A DNA stretch of 64,000 nucleotides from positions 62,001 through 126,000 of the forward strand of contig NZ_MLQQ01000026.1 of assembly GCF_001865995.1 (NCBI RefSeq), written 5' to 3'. This document shows positions 45,262 to 54,339 of the stretch, one piece after another (position 1 is the first letter of the stretch; every line of letters begins with the position of its first letter). This stretch comes from Anaerobacillus arseniciselenatis (lineage in GTDB: Bacteria; Bacillota; Bacilli; Bacillales; Anaerobacillaceae). The notes below the pieces were generated by a model. It did no database searches. It saw nothing but the letters and a program-made list of their open reading frames with translations, and was not told the DNA's origin. Both the position numbers and the translations under genes were made by a program.

Positions 45262-45550
45262 AGTCTTCACCTCGAAAAGTTATTTGTTATATAGAATCTA
45301 TCATAACGTTTTTTATTAGAAAAGTGGTGAGGATTATTAAGCTTCGTTTTAGCTAAAGAAGAATTGTAGTGGGCCATATTAATTTAAAGTGTTTTCGTTT
45401 TCTTCACTAATTCTTAATAGAAAACTCATTAATTATATATATAATGAATCTTTAGAGGGGAGCTTTAAATTTTGGCTTTTTAAATCACCTCAAAAAGAAA
45501 AGAAACCATTGTTTACGAAACGGCCTTATTTTTTTATGGAGGAGAACGAA

Positions 45551-46042
45551 ATGGGAAAAAGTAAGTATGTAATCATGTTTTTTACTTTTGGTGTATTAGT
45601 AGTTAGTGCATTTTTGTTTTTCGATTCATCACAAGATGAGATAGAAAAAAGTGAAGGGGCATTACAAATTAATCCAGGTGGTAATGCAGAGGTTGATCCA
45701 GAAGTGTTACAAGCATTCACTAATACTAGTAACGATAAACTTATTTTACATGATGAATTAGAAGCATTATTAATTGATGGGGAAACGTTTAGTATTTATT
45801 TCTTTAGCCCGACATGTCCTAGTTGTGCAGGTACAGCACCAAGCATTGTCGAAGCAAGTGAAGAAGTAGGTATTCCAATGAGAATGTATGATTTAGTAGA
45901 GTTTGAACAAGGTAATGAACAGTTTGGGATTATAGACGCTCCGACAGTAATCGTCTTTGAAGCTGGTGAGGAATTAACTAGGTTTGTGGGACATGATACA
46001 GAAGAAGAATATATTGAGTGGTTTGAAAACAATTATAAATAG
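45551..46042 (+). CDS. Membrane-anchored thioredoxin-like protein
   Basis: A 163-residue protein: an N-terminal membrane anchor (about 5-24), an acidic linker, and a thioredoxin-like domain with CPSC in SPTCPSCAGTAPS and a cis-Pro region IDAPTVIVFE. It would face outward and act on thiols of exported proteins. ATG 45551 follows GGAGGAGAACG. The longer open frame from 45389 is unsupported. A terminator follows. Confidence 0.8.
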   Translation: MGKSKYVIMFFTFGVLVVSAFLFFDSSQDEIEKSEGALQINPGGNAEVDPEVLQAFTNTSNDKLILHDELEALLIDGETFSIYFFSPTCPSCAGTAPSIVEASEEVGIPMRMYDLVEFEQGNEQFGIIDAPTVIVFEAGEELTRFVGHDTEEEYIEWFENNYK

Positions 46043-46055
46043 CAAGTTACTGATT

Positions 46056-46089
46056 AGGCTTAGAGATTCGTTCTCTAGGCTTTTTTTGT
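46056..46089 (+). terminator. Terminator after the thioredoxin-like gene
   Basis: GCTTAGAGA-TTCG-TTCTCTAGGC followed by seven T. Confidence 0.8.
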
Positions 46090-46235
46090 ATAAAAAAAAG
46101 GCGAGTGCCCTATTGAATTATTTCATAAAATAGTATATAGTACATTACAACAGTAATGCACTATATTACATGTTCGGCAGATCAAAAAAAAATTGTGTTT
46201 AATGACCATTGAATGCAGTAAACGGAGGTGTCCTC

Positions 46236-46622
46236 TTGATTTTAAATACAGATGGGTCGAAGCCTATTTACAAACAAATAAGTGAATGGCTAGAAACTGA
46301 AATACTGTCGGGGAATATTCGTACTGATGAAAAAGTGTATTCTCAGTATCAATTAGCAGAGATGTTTAACATTAATCCGGCAACTGCAGCAAAAGGGCTG
46401 AATTTATTGGCGGATGAAAATATCGTTTATAAAAAACGAGGGTTAGGAATGTTTGTGTCAGAAAACGCAGCAAAAATTATTTTAGCGAAGCGAAAAGGGC
46501 AAACATTGCAACGTTTAGTAGAGGAACTTGTGAGGGAATCACGGCAACTTGGAGTGAGTGAAGAAGAAATAGTCGAGATGATCCGTTTAGAAAACCGTAA
46601 ATGTAAGGGGGAAGAAAAATGA
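46236..46622 (+). CDS. GntR/YtrA-family regulator of the second ABC operon
   Basis: A 128-residue protein with a GntR winged helix (KPIYKQISEWLETEILSGNI, YQLAEMFNINPATAAKGLNLL) and a short tail; no big effector domain. TTG 46236 follows GGAGGTG. Its stop overlaps the ATPase start, as in the operon at 25.9 kb, but the two regulators are clearly diverged. Confidence 0.87.
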   Translation: MILNTDGSKPIYKQISEWLETEILSGNIRTDEKVYSQYQLAEMFNINPATAAKGLNLLADENIVYKKRGLGMFVSENAAKIILAKRKGQTLQRLVEELVRESRQLGVSEEEIVEMIRLENRKCKGEEK

Positions 46623-47521
46623 AAGTGATCCAATGTAATAACTTAACAAAAAAATTTGGGCATGCAGAAGTGCTTAAAGATCTTTCGTTTTCCATTGAGC
46701 AAAATAAAATTACGGGCTTGATTGGGAGAAATGGAGCAGGAAAAACAACATTATTAAAACTAATTGCAGGGTTTACGAAACCTTCATCAGGTGAAGTCGA
46801 AGTTTTTTCTGAAGCCCCTTTTAACAATTTGAAAATCTCACAAAATATGATTTTCATTGATGACAACATGGTTTTACCGCAATCGTTAAATTTAACCGAA
46901 ACGTTAGAAGCAGTTAGTCAATTTTACCCGAATTGGGATAGTGCGTTAGCCAAACGTCTCTTTGAGTATTTCTCTTTTCACCCGAAGCAACGTCATCAAA
47001 ATCTTTCAAAAGGAATGAAAAGTACGTTTAATATCATCATTGGTTTAGCTGCACGTTGTCCTTTAACAATATTTGATGAACCGACAACGGGGATGGATGC
47101 AGCAATTCGAAAAGATTTTTACAGAGCACTATTGAAAGATTACTTGGATCATCCACGTACGGTCGTTTTATCGAGTCATCTTTTAAGTGAAATTGATGAA
47201 CTTTTAGAAGATGTTTTATTAATTAAAAATGGTGAAAAACGACTCCATATGTCTGTAGAGGAGTTAAAGCAATTGGCGATTGGATTAAGTAGTAAAGCCG
47301 AGAAGATCGAAGAATTAATTCGGGGAAAAGACGTCCTTTATCGAAAAACAGTCGGTGTCGATAGTACTTACGTAGTTGTTGAAAATGACTTTAGTGAAGC
47401 GGAGATTCAAAAGATGAGCGCAAACGGGATAGAATTATCTCCTGTATCCTCAGAAGATATATGTGTTTATTTAACAAACACAACAAAAGGAGGGATCGAT
47501 GATGTTTTTACAAGAAGCTAA
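46619..47521 (+). CDS. ABC transporter ATP-binding protein (YtrB-like)
   Basis: A 300-residue ATPase: Walker A GLIGRNGAGKTTLLK, signature LSKGMKS, Walker B LTIFDEPTTGMD, switch His in SSHLLSE. It overlaps its regulator by four bases and its permease by 23. The C-terminal 90 residues form an extra domain as in the paralog at 26340. Confidence 0.9.
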   Translation: MKVIQCNNLTKKFGHAEVLKDLSFSIEQNKITGLIGRNGAGKTTLLKLIAGFTKPSSGEVEVFSEAPFNNLKISQNMIFIDDNMVLPQSLNLTETLEAVSQFYPNWDSALAKRLFEYFSFHPKQRHQNLSKGMKSTFNIIIGLAARCPLTIFDEPTTGMDAAIRKDFYRALLKDYLDHPRTVVLSSHLLSEIDELLEDVLLIKNGEKRLHMSVEELKQLAIGLSSKAEKIEELIRGKDVLYRKTVGVDSTYVVVENDFSEAEIQKMSANGIELSPVSSEDICVYLTNTTKGGIDDVFTRS

Positions 47522-48248
47522 TGTTATATCTGTAGTTAAAAAGCAATACTTTTTTAAGTTAAAAGCAAATTACGGTGTGTTTACTTCCCTACTTATGACA
47601 CAGTTATTTGCCTTACTTTTCTCGGCATTTATGGGGACTGGACAGAGCGGCACAAGTATATTTAATGTATCGTTAAATATTAACTATTACACAGGAAATA
47701 TGATCATCATTTTTACAATGATTTGGGCATTTACCATTGGGATTACGTTAAATTCGAAAGCTTCTAAAGATGGGGACTTCGCGTTTGTCTCTAATCGATT
47801 GACGAGCAACTTATCAAATATCGCTTTTTTAATGACAGCGACCGCCGTTGCGGGACTCGCAGCGATGCTTGCGGGTTCATTATTGAAAGTCATTATATAT
47901 TATTACTTTACTGTTGATAATCTTGCTGGTAGTGCGTTTGTTCCATTTTCCGAGTTAGTGCTTGGTGTGGTTGTAAGCATTTTTTATATGGCACTCTTTG
48001 GAGCCTTAGGTTATTTTGTCGGGGCGATTATCCAGATGAGTAAGCTTTTTGTATTTTTATTACCACTAGTTTTTATCGGTTTATTATTCGTCGAAGGACG
48101 GATGCAAGGTGAGGGACCGTTAGGGCAGCTTGTTCAATTTTTTGCACTAGAAACGTCACCGTTTTTGTTTCTTGTGAAAGCTATGGCTGTAATTGCTCTT
48201 CTTTTTTTGCTTGCAATAATGACAGATAAAATGGAGGTGCGAAAATAA
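47499..48248 (+). CDS. ABC transporter membrane subunit
   Basis: A 249-residue protein with six hydrophobic segments, the usual ABC-2 permease size and layout. AAAGGAGGG lies upstream of two adjacent ATG codons. It overlaps the ATPase gene and is followed directly by the next gene, with no gap. Confidence 0.8.
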   Translation: MMFLQEANVISVVKKQYFFKLKANYGVFTSLLMTQLFALLFSAFMGTGQSGTSIFNVSLNINYYTGNMIIIFTMIWAFTIGITLNSKASKDGDFAFVSNRLTSNLSNIAFLMTATAVAGLAAMLAGSLLKVIIYYYFTVDNLAGSAFVPFSELVLGVVVSIFYMALFGALGYFVGAIIQMSKLFVFLLPLVFIGLLFVEGRMQGEGPLGQLVQFFALETSPFLFLVKAMAVIALLFLLAIMTDKMEVRK

Positions 48249-48959
48249 ATGGAGTTCGTCGGTTTAATTCTCATTCAACTTATTTTTATTTTGGCTATCA
48301 TTTTTGTTGTCTCTTCTATCATAAAGAAGGTTTCACAAAAAGCAGCCTCCTTCAATGCAACGACGATCAAGTGGATTTTTATCGGTTATATTACGATTTT
48401 AGTAGCTGCGACCATTTTTCTTTTTGTCGTTCCAATAGGTGTAGAGGAGAAAAACGTCAGTATTAATGAAGCAAGACAAATCGAAGAAAATTTTTACAAT
48501 GCAACACATGAAGGAAATTTAGAAAAAATTGAAGGTTTACTAACTATAGATGAATGGGAGTTTTCATTTGAAGAACCCGTACTTCACTTAAATTTAAATC
48601 AAGGGGATCAATCTTCAATGCGAATATTAGTAAAGAATAAAGATACAAACGATGGAAATGTCAATATTGTCCACTACTCAACGCCATACTTTACACTGGG
48701 TGTCGATGTAACCCATGTAGTGCGCTCGCCACAGTTAGAAATGATAAATGGGACGTTAGAAATTGGGAGTACTTGGGGAGAACCAGTAAGGATGGCGAAA
48801 TTCCATAAAGAGTTCACAATCACTCAATTTACGGGTGAGGGAATGTTTTACGATGGTCATCTTAGTAGAGTAGGCACAAATGCTCTTTATATTAAAGTGC
48901 CAGCAAATGTTGAGATTAGCGCTGCAGACTATGTTCATATTGAGTATGTAAGACCTTAA
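48249..48959 (+). CDS. Membrane-anchored extracytoplasmic protein of the ABC operon, unknown
   Basis: A 236-residue protein with two N-terminal hydrophobic segments (about 4-24 and 43-64) and a beta-rich outer domain (residues 70-236) with acidic patches. It starts right after the permease stop codon, so it probably works with the transporter, perhaps as a substrate-interacting accessory protein. I recognise no family. Confidence 0.65.
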   Translation: MEFVGLILIQLIFILAIIFVVSSIIKKVSQKAASFNATTIKWIFIGYITILVAATIFLFVVPIGVEEKNVSINEARQIEENFYNATHEGNLEKIEGLLTIDEWEFSFEEPVLHLNLNQGDQSSMRILVKNKDTNDGNVNIVHYSTPYFTLGVDVTHVVRSPQLEMINGTLEIGSTWGEPVRMAKFHKEFTITQFTGEGMFYDGHLSRVGTNALYIKVPANVEISAADYVHIEYVRP

Positions 48960-49020
48960 AAAACTTTTTTGTGGGAAGATAGCGAGTTGTTTGTAATGGA
49001 GAAATAATGAATTAATAATA

Positions 49021-49064
49021 GGAGGCTGTCCCAAAATGTCTGACACTTTGGAGGCGGCTTTTTT
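49021..49064 (+). terminator. PAL-4-type hairpin terminator after the ABC operon
   Basis: GGAGGCTGTCCCAAAATGTC and GACACTTTGGAGGCGGC form CCAAA/TTTGG and TGTC/GACA pairs; six T follow. The remaining gap to 49258 shows no gene. Confidence 0.65.
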
Positions 49065-49258
49065 CTTGAAGACTGCACTATGTATTTATTATAAGGGGAG
49101 CGAGGAAACTGATCGCCAATTCAAACATGTACTTTTTTGAATTATATTTTAAATTTTTAGAAAAATTAGACATGTCGGTTTACGTATGGCCTATCCACCG
49201 TATAAAATAGAAGTGAAAAGTTCTTCTAGATTCTCTCTAAAAGAAAGTAGGAGGTCAA

Positions 49259-49855
49259 ATGGAGTCAGACATCTTAAATATTATAAGAGAGCTCGGATAT
49301 GTAGGGATTTTCCTCTGGCTATGGCTCGGTATGTTTGGTGTGCCGATCCCTAATGAAGTTATTGTAACAACAGTCGGTTACTTATCAACGACTCCTTATT
49401 TACAATTTGAGAAAGTATTTGTGATCGGATATTTAGGAATAGTAGCGAGTTTATCGACAAGTTATTTATTAGGAAGGTTGTTAGGTGGAAAGTTAGTGGC
49501 TTATTTGAAGAAAAAAAGTGGTACAAAGTCATCGATTCGTAAAGCGATACACCTCATCAAAAAATACCACGTTTATTCATTAATTATTAGCTATTTCATC
49601 CCTGGTGTTCGAAATTTCGTTCCATTTTTGTATGGAATGATGCGTCTTTCCTATTTCCGCTTTGCAATACTTTCATATTCGACGGCGTTTATTTGGTTTA
49701 GTCTCTTTTTTAGCTTAGGGAAAATGACTGGCTTACATGAAGACCTTTCTATTTATGTTACTGTTGGTTCCATTTTTATGATAAGTTTAGGATCATTTGT
49801 ACTTAATTGGATTAATCGAAAACGGAGGCAAGTGAAAGAACAACTTCCTCATTAG
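49259..49855 (+). CDS. DedA-family membrane protein
   Basis: A 198-residue protein with the DedA/VTT pattern: GVPIPNEVIVTTVGYLS near residue 24, then a central stretch and SYFIPGVRNFVPFLYGM near 120. DedA proteins act in phospholipid trafficking and membrane potential upkeep. AGGAGG precedes the ATG at a short distance. Single gene. Confidence 0.85.
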   Translation: MESDILNIIRELGYVGIFLWLWLGMFGVPIPNEVIVTTVGYLSTTPYLQFEKVFVIGYLGIVASLSTSYLLGRLLGGKLVAYLKKKSGTKSSIRKAIHLIKKYHVYSLIISYFIPGVRNFVPFLYGMMRLSYFRFAILSYSTAFIWFSLFFSLGKMTGLHEDLSIYVTVGSIFMISLGSFVLNWINRKRRQVKEQLPH

Positions 49856-49887
49856 ATAGTAGAAAACTGGAAATACATGCGTAAGGA

Positions 49888-50003
49888 AGTGAATTTCATA
49901 ATTACCTAAATTAAGCCATATCAAACTATCTGTAGTTGCGAGCGGTTTAACGCAACTACAGATAGATACTTAATGGCGTTAATAATGAATTATGAAATTC
50001 ATT
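49888..50003 (+). repeat. PAL-1 repeat, full length with variant stem (copy I)
   Basis: Arms AACTATCTGTAGTTGCG and CGCAACTACAGATAG pair perfectly, with outer GCCAT/ATGGC. Ends AGTGAATTTCATAATTACC and AATTATGAAATTCATT. Confidence 0.92.
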
Positions 50004-50065
50004 AAAGAGTAACGTGAATTCTAGTTTTCTAAAAAACAATCGAACTAAAAGGAGTGATAAACATT

Positions 50066-51229
50066 TTGCTATCAGGAATTCGTGTCATTGATTTTAGTAA
50101 GTACTTACCAGGTCCGTATGCGACAATGAGGCTTGCTGACAAAGGAGCAGAAGTGATTGTCGTTGAACCGATTGAAGGAGAGCCAAGTCGTCATATCGGT
50201 ATTAAAAAAAATGAAACAGGATTGCTTTATTTAGCGAATAACCGTAATAAAAAAAGCATTGCCATCGATTTGAAAAGCGAGGAAGGACAAGAGGTAGCAT
50301 TACAATTAATGAAGACGGCAGATGTCGTCGTTGAGAGTTTTCGTCCAACGGTGATGAAGCGATTAGGGCTAGATTATGAAACGGTAAAAAAAGAAAAAGA
50401 AGATATTATTTATTGCTCAATCTCGGGGTATGGTCAATGTGGTGAGATGGAACAATTAGGAAGTCATGACTTAAATTATTTAGCCATCAGTGGTGTGTTA
50501 GCTCAGTTAAAAGATGAAGATGGGAAACCGATCACTCCGTCTGTTCAGCTTGCTGATCACTTAGGAGCTTTTCAGTGTACGGAGGAAGTTTTAGCAGCGA
50601 TTATAAGAAGAAATCAAACACAAGAAGGTACATACATCGATTTATCGCTTACTGACCCACTTGTCTCGATCATGGGCACAAACTATGTTCATTATAGAGA
50701 TGGTGGAGTGTATCGTGGCGTTCCAGAACTTAATGGAGACCTCATTTGTTACTCTAATTACAAAACTAAAGATGGTCGCTATATTGCGTTAGCTGCATTA
50801 GAGCATAAATTTTGGAAAAATTTTTGTGAAGCTGTTGGTAAAGAAGAATGGATCGTTTTACATGGGACAAATAAGAAAGATAATGTTCAATTCTATCAGC
50901 AAATAACTGAATTTTTCGAAAGTAGAACGTTGGTAGAGTGGACGAACTTTTCATTTGAAGTAGATTGTTGTATGGCACCTATTTTAGAAGTTGATGAGAT
51001 AAATAACTTTCCATTTTTAAAGGATCGGCAATTAATATCAGAAAATGCTGCAAACACAAATGTTTCTACTTTTTATTTACAGAAATCAAGTATATGTAGC
51101 GATCCGCCAATCATCGGTGAACATACGAATGAAGTTCTTAACAATTTGTTAGGTTATAGTAGAGATAAAATAGAAGATTTATATCAAAAACAAATCGTTA
51201 ACAGTACAGAGCGGACGGCGCGTATATAA
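50066..51229 (+). CDS. CaiB/BaiF-type CoA-transferase (family III)
   Basis: A 387-residue protein with RVIDFSKYLPGPYATM at the N-terminus, NRNKKSIAIDLKSEEG, and DLNYLAISGVLA: the family III CoA-transferase pattern. The active-site Asp is expected in SHDLNYLA. These enzymes move CoA between organic acids; no partner genes are nearby to name the acid. AAAAGGAG precedes the TTG 50066 at ten bases; GTG 50054 would be too close. Confidence 0.85.
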   Translation: MLSGIRVIDFSKYLPGPYATMRLADKGAEVIVVEPIEGEPSRHIGIKKNETGLLYLANNRNKKSIAIDLKSEEGQEVALQLMKTADVVVESFRPTVMKRLGLDYETVKKEKEDIIYCSISGYGQCGEMEQLGSHDLNYLAISGVLAQLKDEDGKPITPSVQLADHLGAFQCTEEVLAAIIRRNQTQEGTYIDLSLTDPLVSIMGTNYVHYRDGGVYRGVPELNGDLICYSNYKTKDGRYIALAALEHKFWKNFCEAVGKEEWIVLHGTNKKDNVQFYQQITEFFESRTLVEWTNFSFEVDCCMAPILEVDEINNFPFLKDRQLISENAANTNVSTFYLQKSSICSDPPIIGEHTNEVLNNLLGYSRDKIEDLYQKQIVNSTERTARI

Positions 51230-51328
51230 CTTTAACTTTTCTGTGAAACATCATGAAGGTGTAGCTTCATCATTAAAATGTAATAGTTGCGCGCTTTCCT
51301 TTCCACTAGCCAATAATCCAACAAACCA

Positions 51329-51364
51329 ACAAACCAACAAACCCCTAATAGTTTGTTGGTTTGT
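51329..51364. terminator. Terminator-like hairpin shared by two genes
   Basis: ACAAACCAACAAAC pairs perfectly with GTTTGTTGGTTTGT around CCCTAATA. The stop codon of the 58-residue minus-strand gene lies inside the loop. TTGG/CCAA low-complexity sequence lies to the left. Confidence 0.7.
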
Positions 51365-51521
51365 CGTCATTCTGAAAGTTTCCTTCTGAATACCTTTTTA
51401 TCAGTTCATATCGTGTATTAAGTATATTAACATGAATGTATGAAAAGGCAGGATACAGTTTAACTATTTCTTCGATCTGATCGAGTAAGTCCATAAGCTC
51501 ATGGAAATCTTTACTAGTCAT
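51345..51521 (-). CDS. 58-residue helical small protein
   Basis: ATG 51521 is preceded by AAGGAGGG at ideal spacing. The protein starts MTSKDFHELMDLLDQIEEI, continues through YIHVNILNTRYELIKRYSEG and ends DKPTNY. Two predicted helices joined by a loop recall Spo0E-type phosphatases in size and plan, but the SQELD motif is absent, so I do not assign that function. Its last codons form one arm of a terminator hairpin. Confidence 0.75.
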   Translation of the reverse strand: MTSKDFHELMDLLDQIEEIVKLYPAFSYIHVNILNTRYELIKRYSEGNFQNDDKPTNY

Positions 51522-51606
51522 TTTGTAACCCTCCTTAAGACTTCTTACAATAACGTATTCAAAATAGTAGCTTATAGGAAGAGTATTTGACTAAAGTTTT
51601 GAAATT

Positions 51607-51723
51607 AATGAATTTCATAATTCATTAATTTCGCCACTAAGATCAATATATAGTTGCGTCAACACCATTCGCAAACTATATATTGCGTGATGTGGCTCGT
51701 TTTTGGTAATTATGAAATTCACT
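51607..51723 (-). repeat. PAL-1 repeat, full length (copy J)
   Basis: AATGAATTTCATAATT to AATTATGAAATTCACT, with arms CAATATATAGTTGCG and CGCAAACTATATATTG and outer CGCCAC/GTGGC. Close in sequence to copies B, D and G but on the other strand. Confidence 0.93.
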
Positions 51724-51749
51724 CAATAAAATAAAAATAGTAGTTTATC

Positions 51750-52643
51750 TTACTCTAATTTAAAACCTTGTTCAAGAGTAACAAAAGTGAAGCCTTGTTC
51801 TCTTAGTTTTGGGATTGCTGCTTTCACACCTGCGGCAGTTCCGCTCGACGGTTGGTTCATATGTAATAAAGCAATCGATCCTGGGTTTGCTCTCAATAGA
51901 GCGTCCCGTACTTGGGAGGCTGAAAAAGTCGCTCCTGCATCTCCGAGAATGTCGTAATTGACAACTTTCATCCCTAAGTCGGTAACAATTTGAACAGCAA
52001 CATCATCATAAAAAGCTGTTCCTGAACGAAAATAACGCGCCTCGTGACCAGTGAGTTCTTTGATCATTTTATAATTTGTAATAACTTCAGTGACCACTTC
52101 TTCTACACTTGTTGTTCCTTGGATACCCCAAGCAGTACCTCCATTAACAGATAACGGGCGATGTTCAGTACCGTGATTTTCAATTTGGAAAAGATCCACC
52201 GAAGCTAAATAGTGAAATTGTTCAAGGTTAGCCTCTATCCAACGACTATTAATAAATAGAGTAGCCGGAATTCCCTCGTCAATTAAAAAGTCGATTAATT
52301 CCTTATCGTATCCACTTCCAAAATCTCCACCGCATGCATCAAATGTCAATGCGATCACTTTCTCATCCGTATCAATTTTTTGAATGACACCATTTACACT
52401 TTCGCCCCATCGAGTCGGTTCAGGGTATTGATTTTCCTTGATGAGCTTCACTTTTTCCATTAAATCATCAGCAGTTTTAAGAAATGAAGGAGGCTCTGTC
52501 ATTTTTAGCGCCAAATTGCTTTTCGTTATATATGTGTGATCCTTTACGGTCATAACAGTATTGTTTTTATTAAAATTAAACAAAAGAAAACTAAAGAAAA
52601 TCATTAGACCGATTGATACAAATAAAATAATGTTTCGAATCAT
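51750..52643 (-). CDS. Membrane-anchored polysaccharide deacetylase-like protein
   Basis: A 297-residue protein with an N-terminal membrane anchor (about 3-23) and a NodB-type domain: ALTFDACGGDFG in place of the usual TFDDGP, ENHGTEHRPL with the metal His pair, and YFRSGTAFYD. Many Bacillus proteins of this branch carry the DACGG form. Likely acts on cell-wall glycan outside the membrane. ATG 52643 follows AAAGGATTTG. Confidence 0.82.
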   Translation of the reverse strand: MIRNIILFVSIGLMIFFSFLLFNFNKNNTVMTVKDHTYITKSNLALKMTEPPSFLKTADDLMEKVKLIKENQYPEPTRWGESVNGVIQKIDTDEKVIALTFDACGGDFGSGYDKELIDFLIDEGIPATLFINSRWIEANLEQFHYLASVDLFQIENHGTEHRPLSVNGGTAWGIQGTTSVEEVVTEVITNYKMIKELTGHEARYFRSGTAFYDDVAVQIVTDLGMKVVNYDILGDAGATFSASQVRDALLRANPGSIALLHMNQPSSGTAAGVKAAIPKLREQGFTFVTLEQGFKLE

Positions 52644-52768
52644 AATTTCAAATCCTTTGTATGTAATAGTGGGTTTGTGGATTGTTGGTTAGGCTGAGCA
52701 CCCGCCTGACTTTTATATGTTTTATAGTAACGTGATACCGCAATGAGAGTTTTGTATAAAGTAAAATG

Positions 52769-52891
52769 ACGGTCGACTTTTCCGAACAAGCCTCTAAAGC
52801 CGGAACGGATTTACAGCGCAGTGAGGGAAATCGACCGGAATTTTTTCGTGTTAAATGGTGACGGAATACCGTCATGCGGGTTTTGTATGAA
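52769..52891 (+). repeat. PAL-2 element (copy 4)
   Basis: Stem CGGTCGACTTTTCC (52770) pairs with GGGAAATCGACCG (52825-52837). The loop has AAGCCTCTAAAG and GGATTTACAG. A second hairpin TGACGG-AATA-CCGTCA (52859-52874) and GGGTTTTGTATG follow. It is in the 792-bp gap before fdhD, together with the fdhD promoter; the rest of that gap is plain AT-rich sequence. Confidence 0.8.
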
Positions 52892-53317
52892 AGATGTATA
52901 AGTTTATTTTAATACGAAAAGTAATATATATGTAATATGGAATTGTCGAACTTTAAAAATAATGTCGAAAAAGATTTGAACATATTGTGAACGTTTTAAA
53001 AAAATAAAATTATATTAGAATAACACTATGTGTAAAAGTGGAGTCATAAACAATCCTTATTTGGTATGAGACATACGAACTTAAAGAGAAAAAGTTCCTA
53101 TAATTTCTATCTGTTTAACTTTTGTTGAAAAATGAAATCTGTCTTATAACAAATGTTAGTAAACGCTTTATTTCAATGCGTGATGAATGTCACAGAAATG
53201 AAATAATTGAACATGTTATTCTTATAACAGTTCTAAAAAAATAATAGAGCTTGTAGTTAAAGTAATAGGTATTTTATTAAACAAGCATACTATTATTTTT
53301 CTTATAAACTAAACTGA

Positions 53318-53346
53318 TTGTCGAATAATGTGAATTTTGTTAAAAT
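53318..53346 (+). promoter_or_regulatory. Candidate promoter of the formate dehydrogenase cluster
   Basis: TTGTCG (53318-53323), 17 bp, TAAAAT (53341-53346), 90 bp before fdhD. I saw no clean FNR-type TGTGA-N6-TCACA box. Confidence 0.5.
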
Positions 53347-53435
53347 TTCTATTAAATAAGTCAAATTTAACAATGGGGTTAAAAGAAAGCGATTACTTTT
53401 GTAAACGCGCTCATTGAATTTAGGGGGGGATATGG

Positions 53436-54194
53436 ATGACTCGAAAGTTTTGTCCGGATGAATATCCGGTTACGCTTTTCATCGATGGAAATGAGCTGGC
53501 GACGTTCCAGTTAACAAAAGCCGATCTTGATGATTGGGCAATCGGGTATCTTTATTCAGAAGGGATAATAAATGGACCCAGCGACCTGAAAAGGTTAACT
53601 ATAGATGAAGACCACGGCAGAATACTCGTTGAAATGAATAATGAGTTTGACGCTGAGGAGTTTTCGCAAAAACAAAAAACTTTTACTGCAGGTTGTGGAA
53701 AAGGAGTCACGTTCTTTTCAATGACTGATGTAAAAAAATTTCCAAAGATCACTACAAACAGAACCGTCAATCTATCTTATTTATTAAAAAAGCGTCATGA
53801 ATTTGCACAAAATTCTCCGCTTTATTTAGAAACTGGTGGTATGCACGGTGCATGTATTGTTGATAGCGATGGAAATATTATTGTTCGCGAAGATATTGGT
53901 CGTCACAATGCAGTCGACAAAGTATTGGGATATGCGGTGCGTGAGGGGCTCGATCCGAAGAGTTTAATATTACTTACAACTGGAAGAGTCTCCTACGAAA
54001 TGTTGTCAAAAGCTGCCCGTTTTGGGATCGGTTTAATTGGCACTAGAACAGCTGCAACAAAGCAAGCGGTTCAACTTGCAAATTTTTTGCAAATTGAAGT
54101 CGTCGGCTACATTCGGGGAAAAATGGCTACCGTCTATACATCACAAGGAAAAGTTTTAAATGATGTATCGAAGGTTGCTGGGGAACGACCTTAA
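53436..54194 (+). CDS. fdhD: Formate dehydrogenase accessory sulfurtransferase
   Basis: A 252-residue protein that transfers sulfur from a cysteine desulfurase to the molybdenum cofactor of formate dehydrogenase. Motifs FTAGCGKGVTFF (Cys87) and LYLETGGMHGACI and REDIGRHNAVDKV are diagnostic. Only one Cys of the E. coli-type CxxC is present (CGKG). ATG 53436 follows GGGGGGA. First gene of the formate dehydrogenase and cofactor block. Confidence 0.93.
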   Translation: MTRKFCPDEYPVTLFIDGNELATFQLTKADLDDWAIGYLYSEGIINGPSDLKRLTIDEDHGRILVEMNNEFDAEEFSQKQKTFTAGCGKGVTFFSMTDVKKFPKITTNRTVNLSYLLKKRHEFAQNSPLYLETGGMHGACIVDSDGNIIVREDIGRHNAVDKVLGYAVREGLDPKSLILLTTGRVSYEMLSKAARFGIGLIGTRTAATKQAVQLANFLQIEVVGYIRGKMATVYTSQGKVLNDVSKVAGERP

Positions 54195-54339
54195 AAAAGA
54201 GATTTTATAAGCGTTCTGTCTTTATATTTTTATTTTCTTGTTTGAAAGAATTAGAGAATTAGTCTTAGTTACGTAAATGAATCTTTTTTAAGGGTGTTGA
54301 TGACCTAGTCATCAGACAAAATAGGGGGAGGAATAAATA

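Noticed and set aside
45389-45550. Upstream extension of the thioredoxin-like gene
   Set aside because: The lead is not protein-like for this family, and a clear ribosome site precedes ATG 45551.
53150-53420. Catabolite (cre) or FNR boxes upstream of fdhD
   Set aside because: GTAAACGC and AAAGCGATTAC look cre-like but no full palindrome fits, and no TGTGA-N6-TCACA pair was found.
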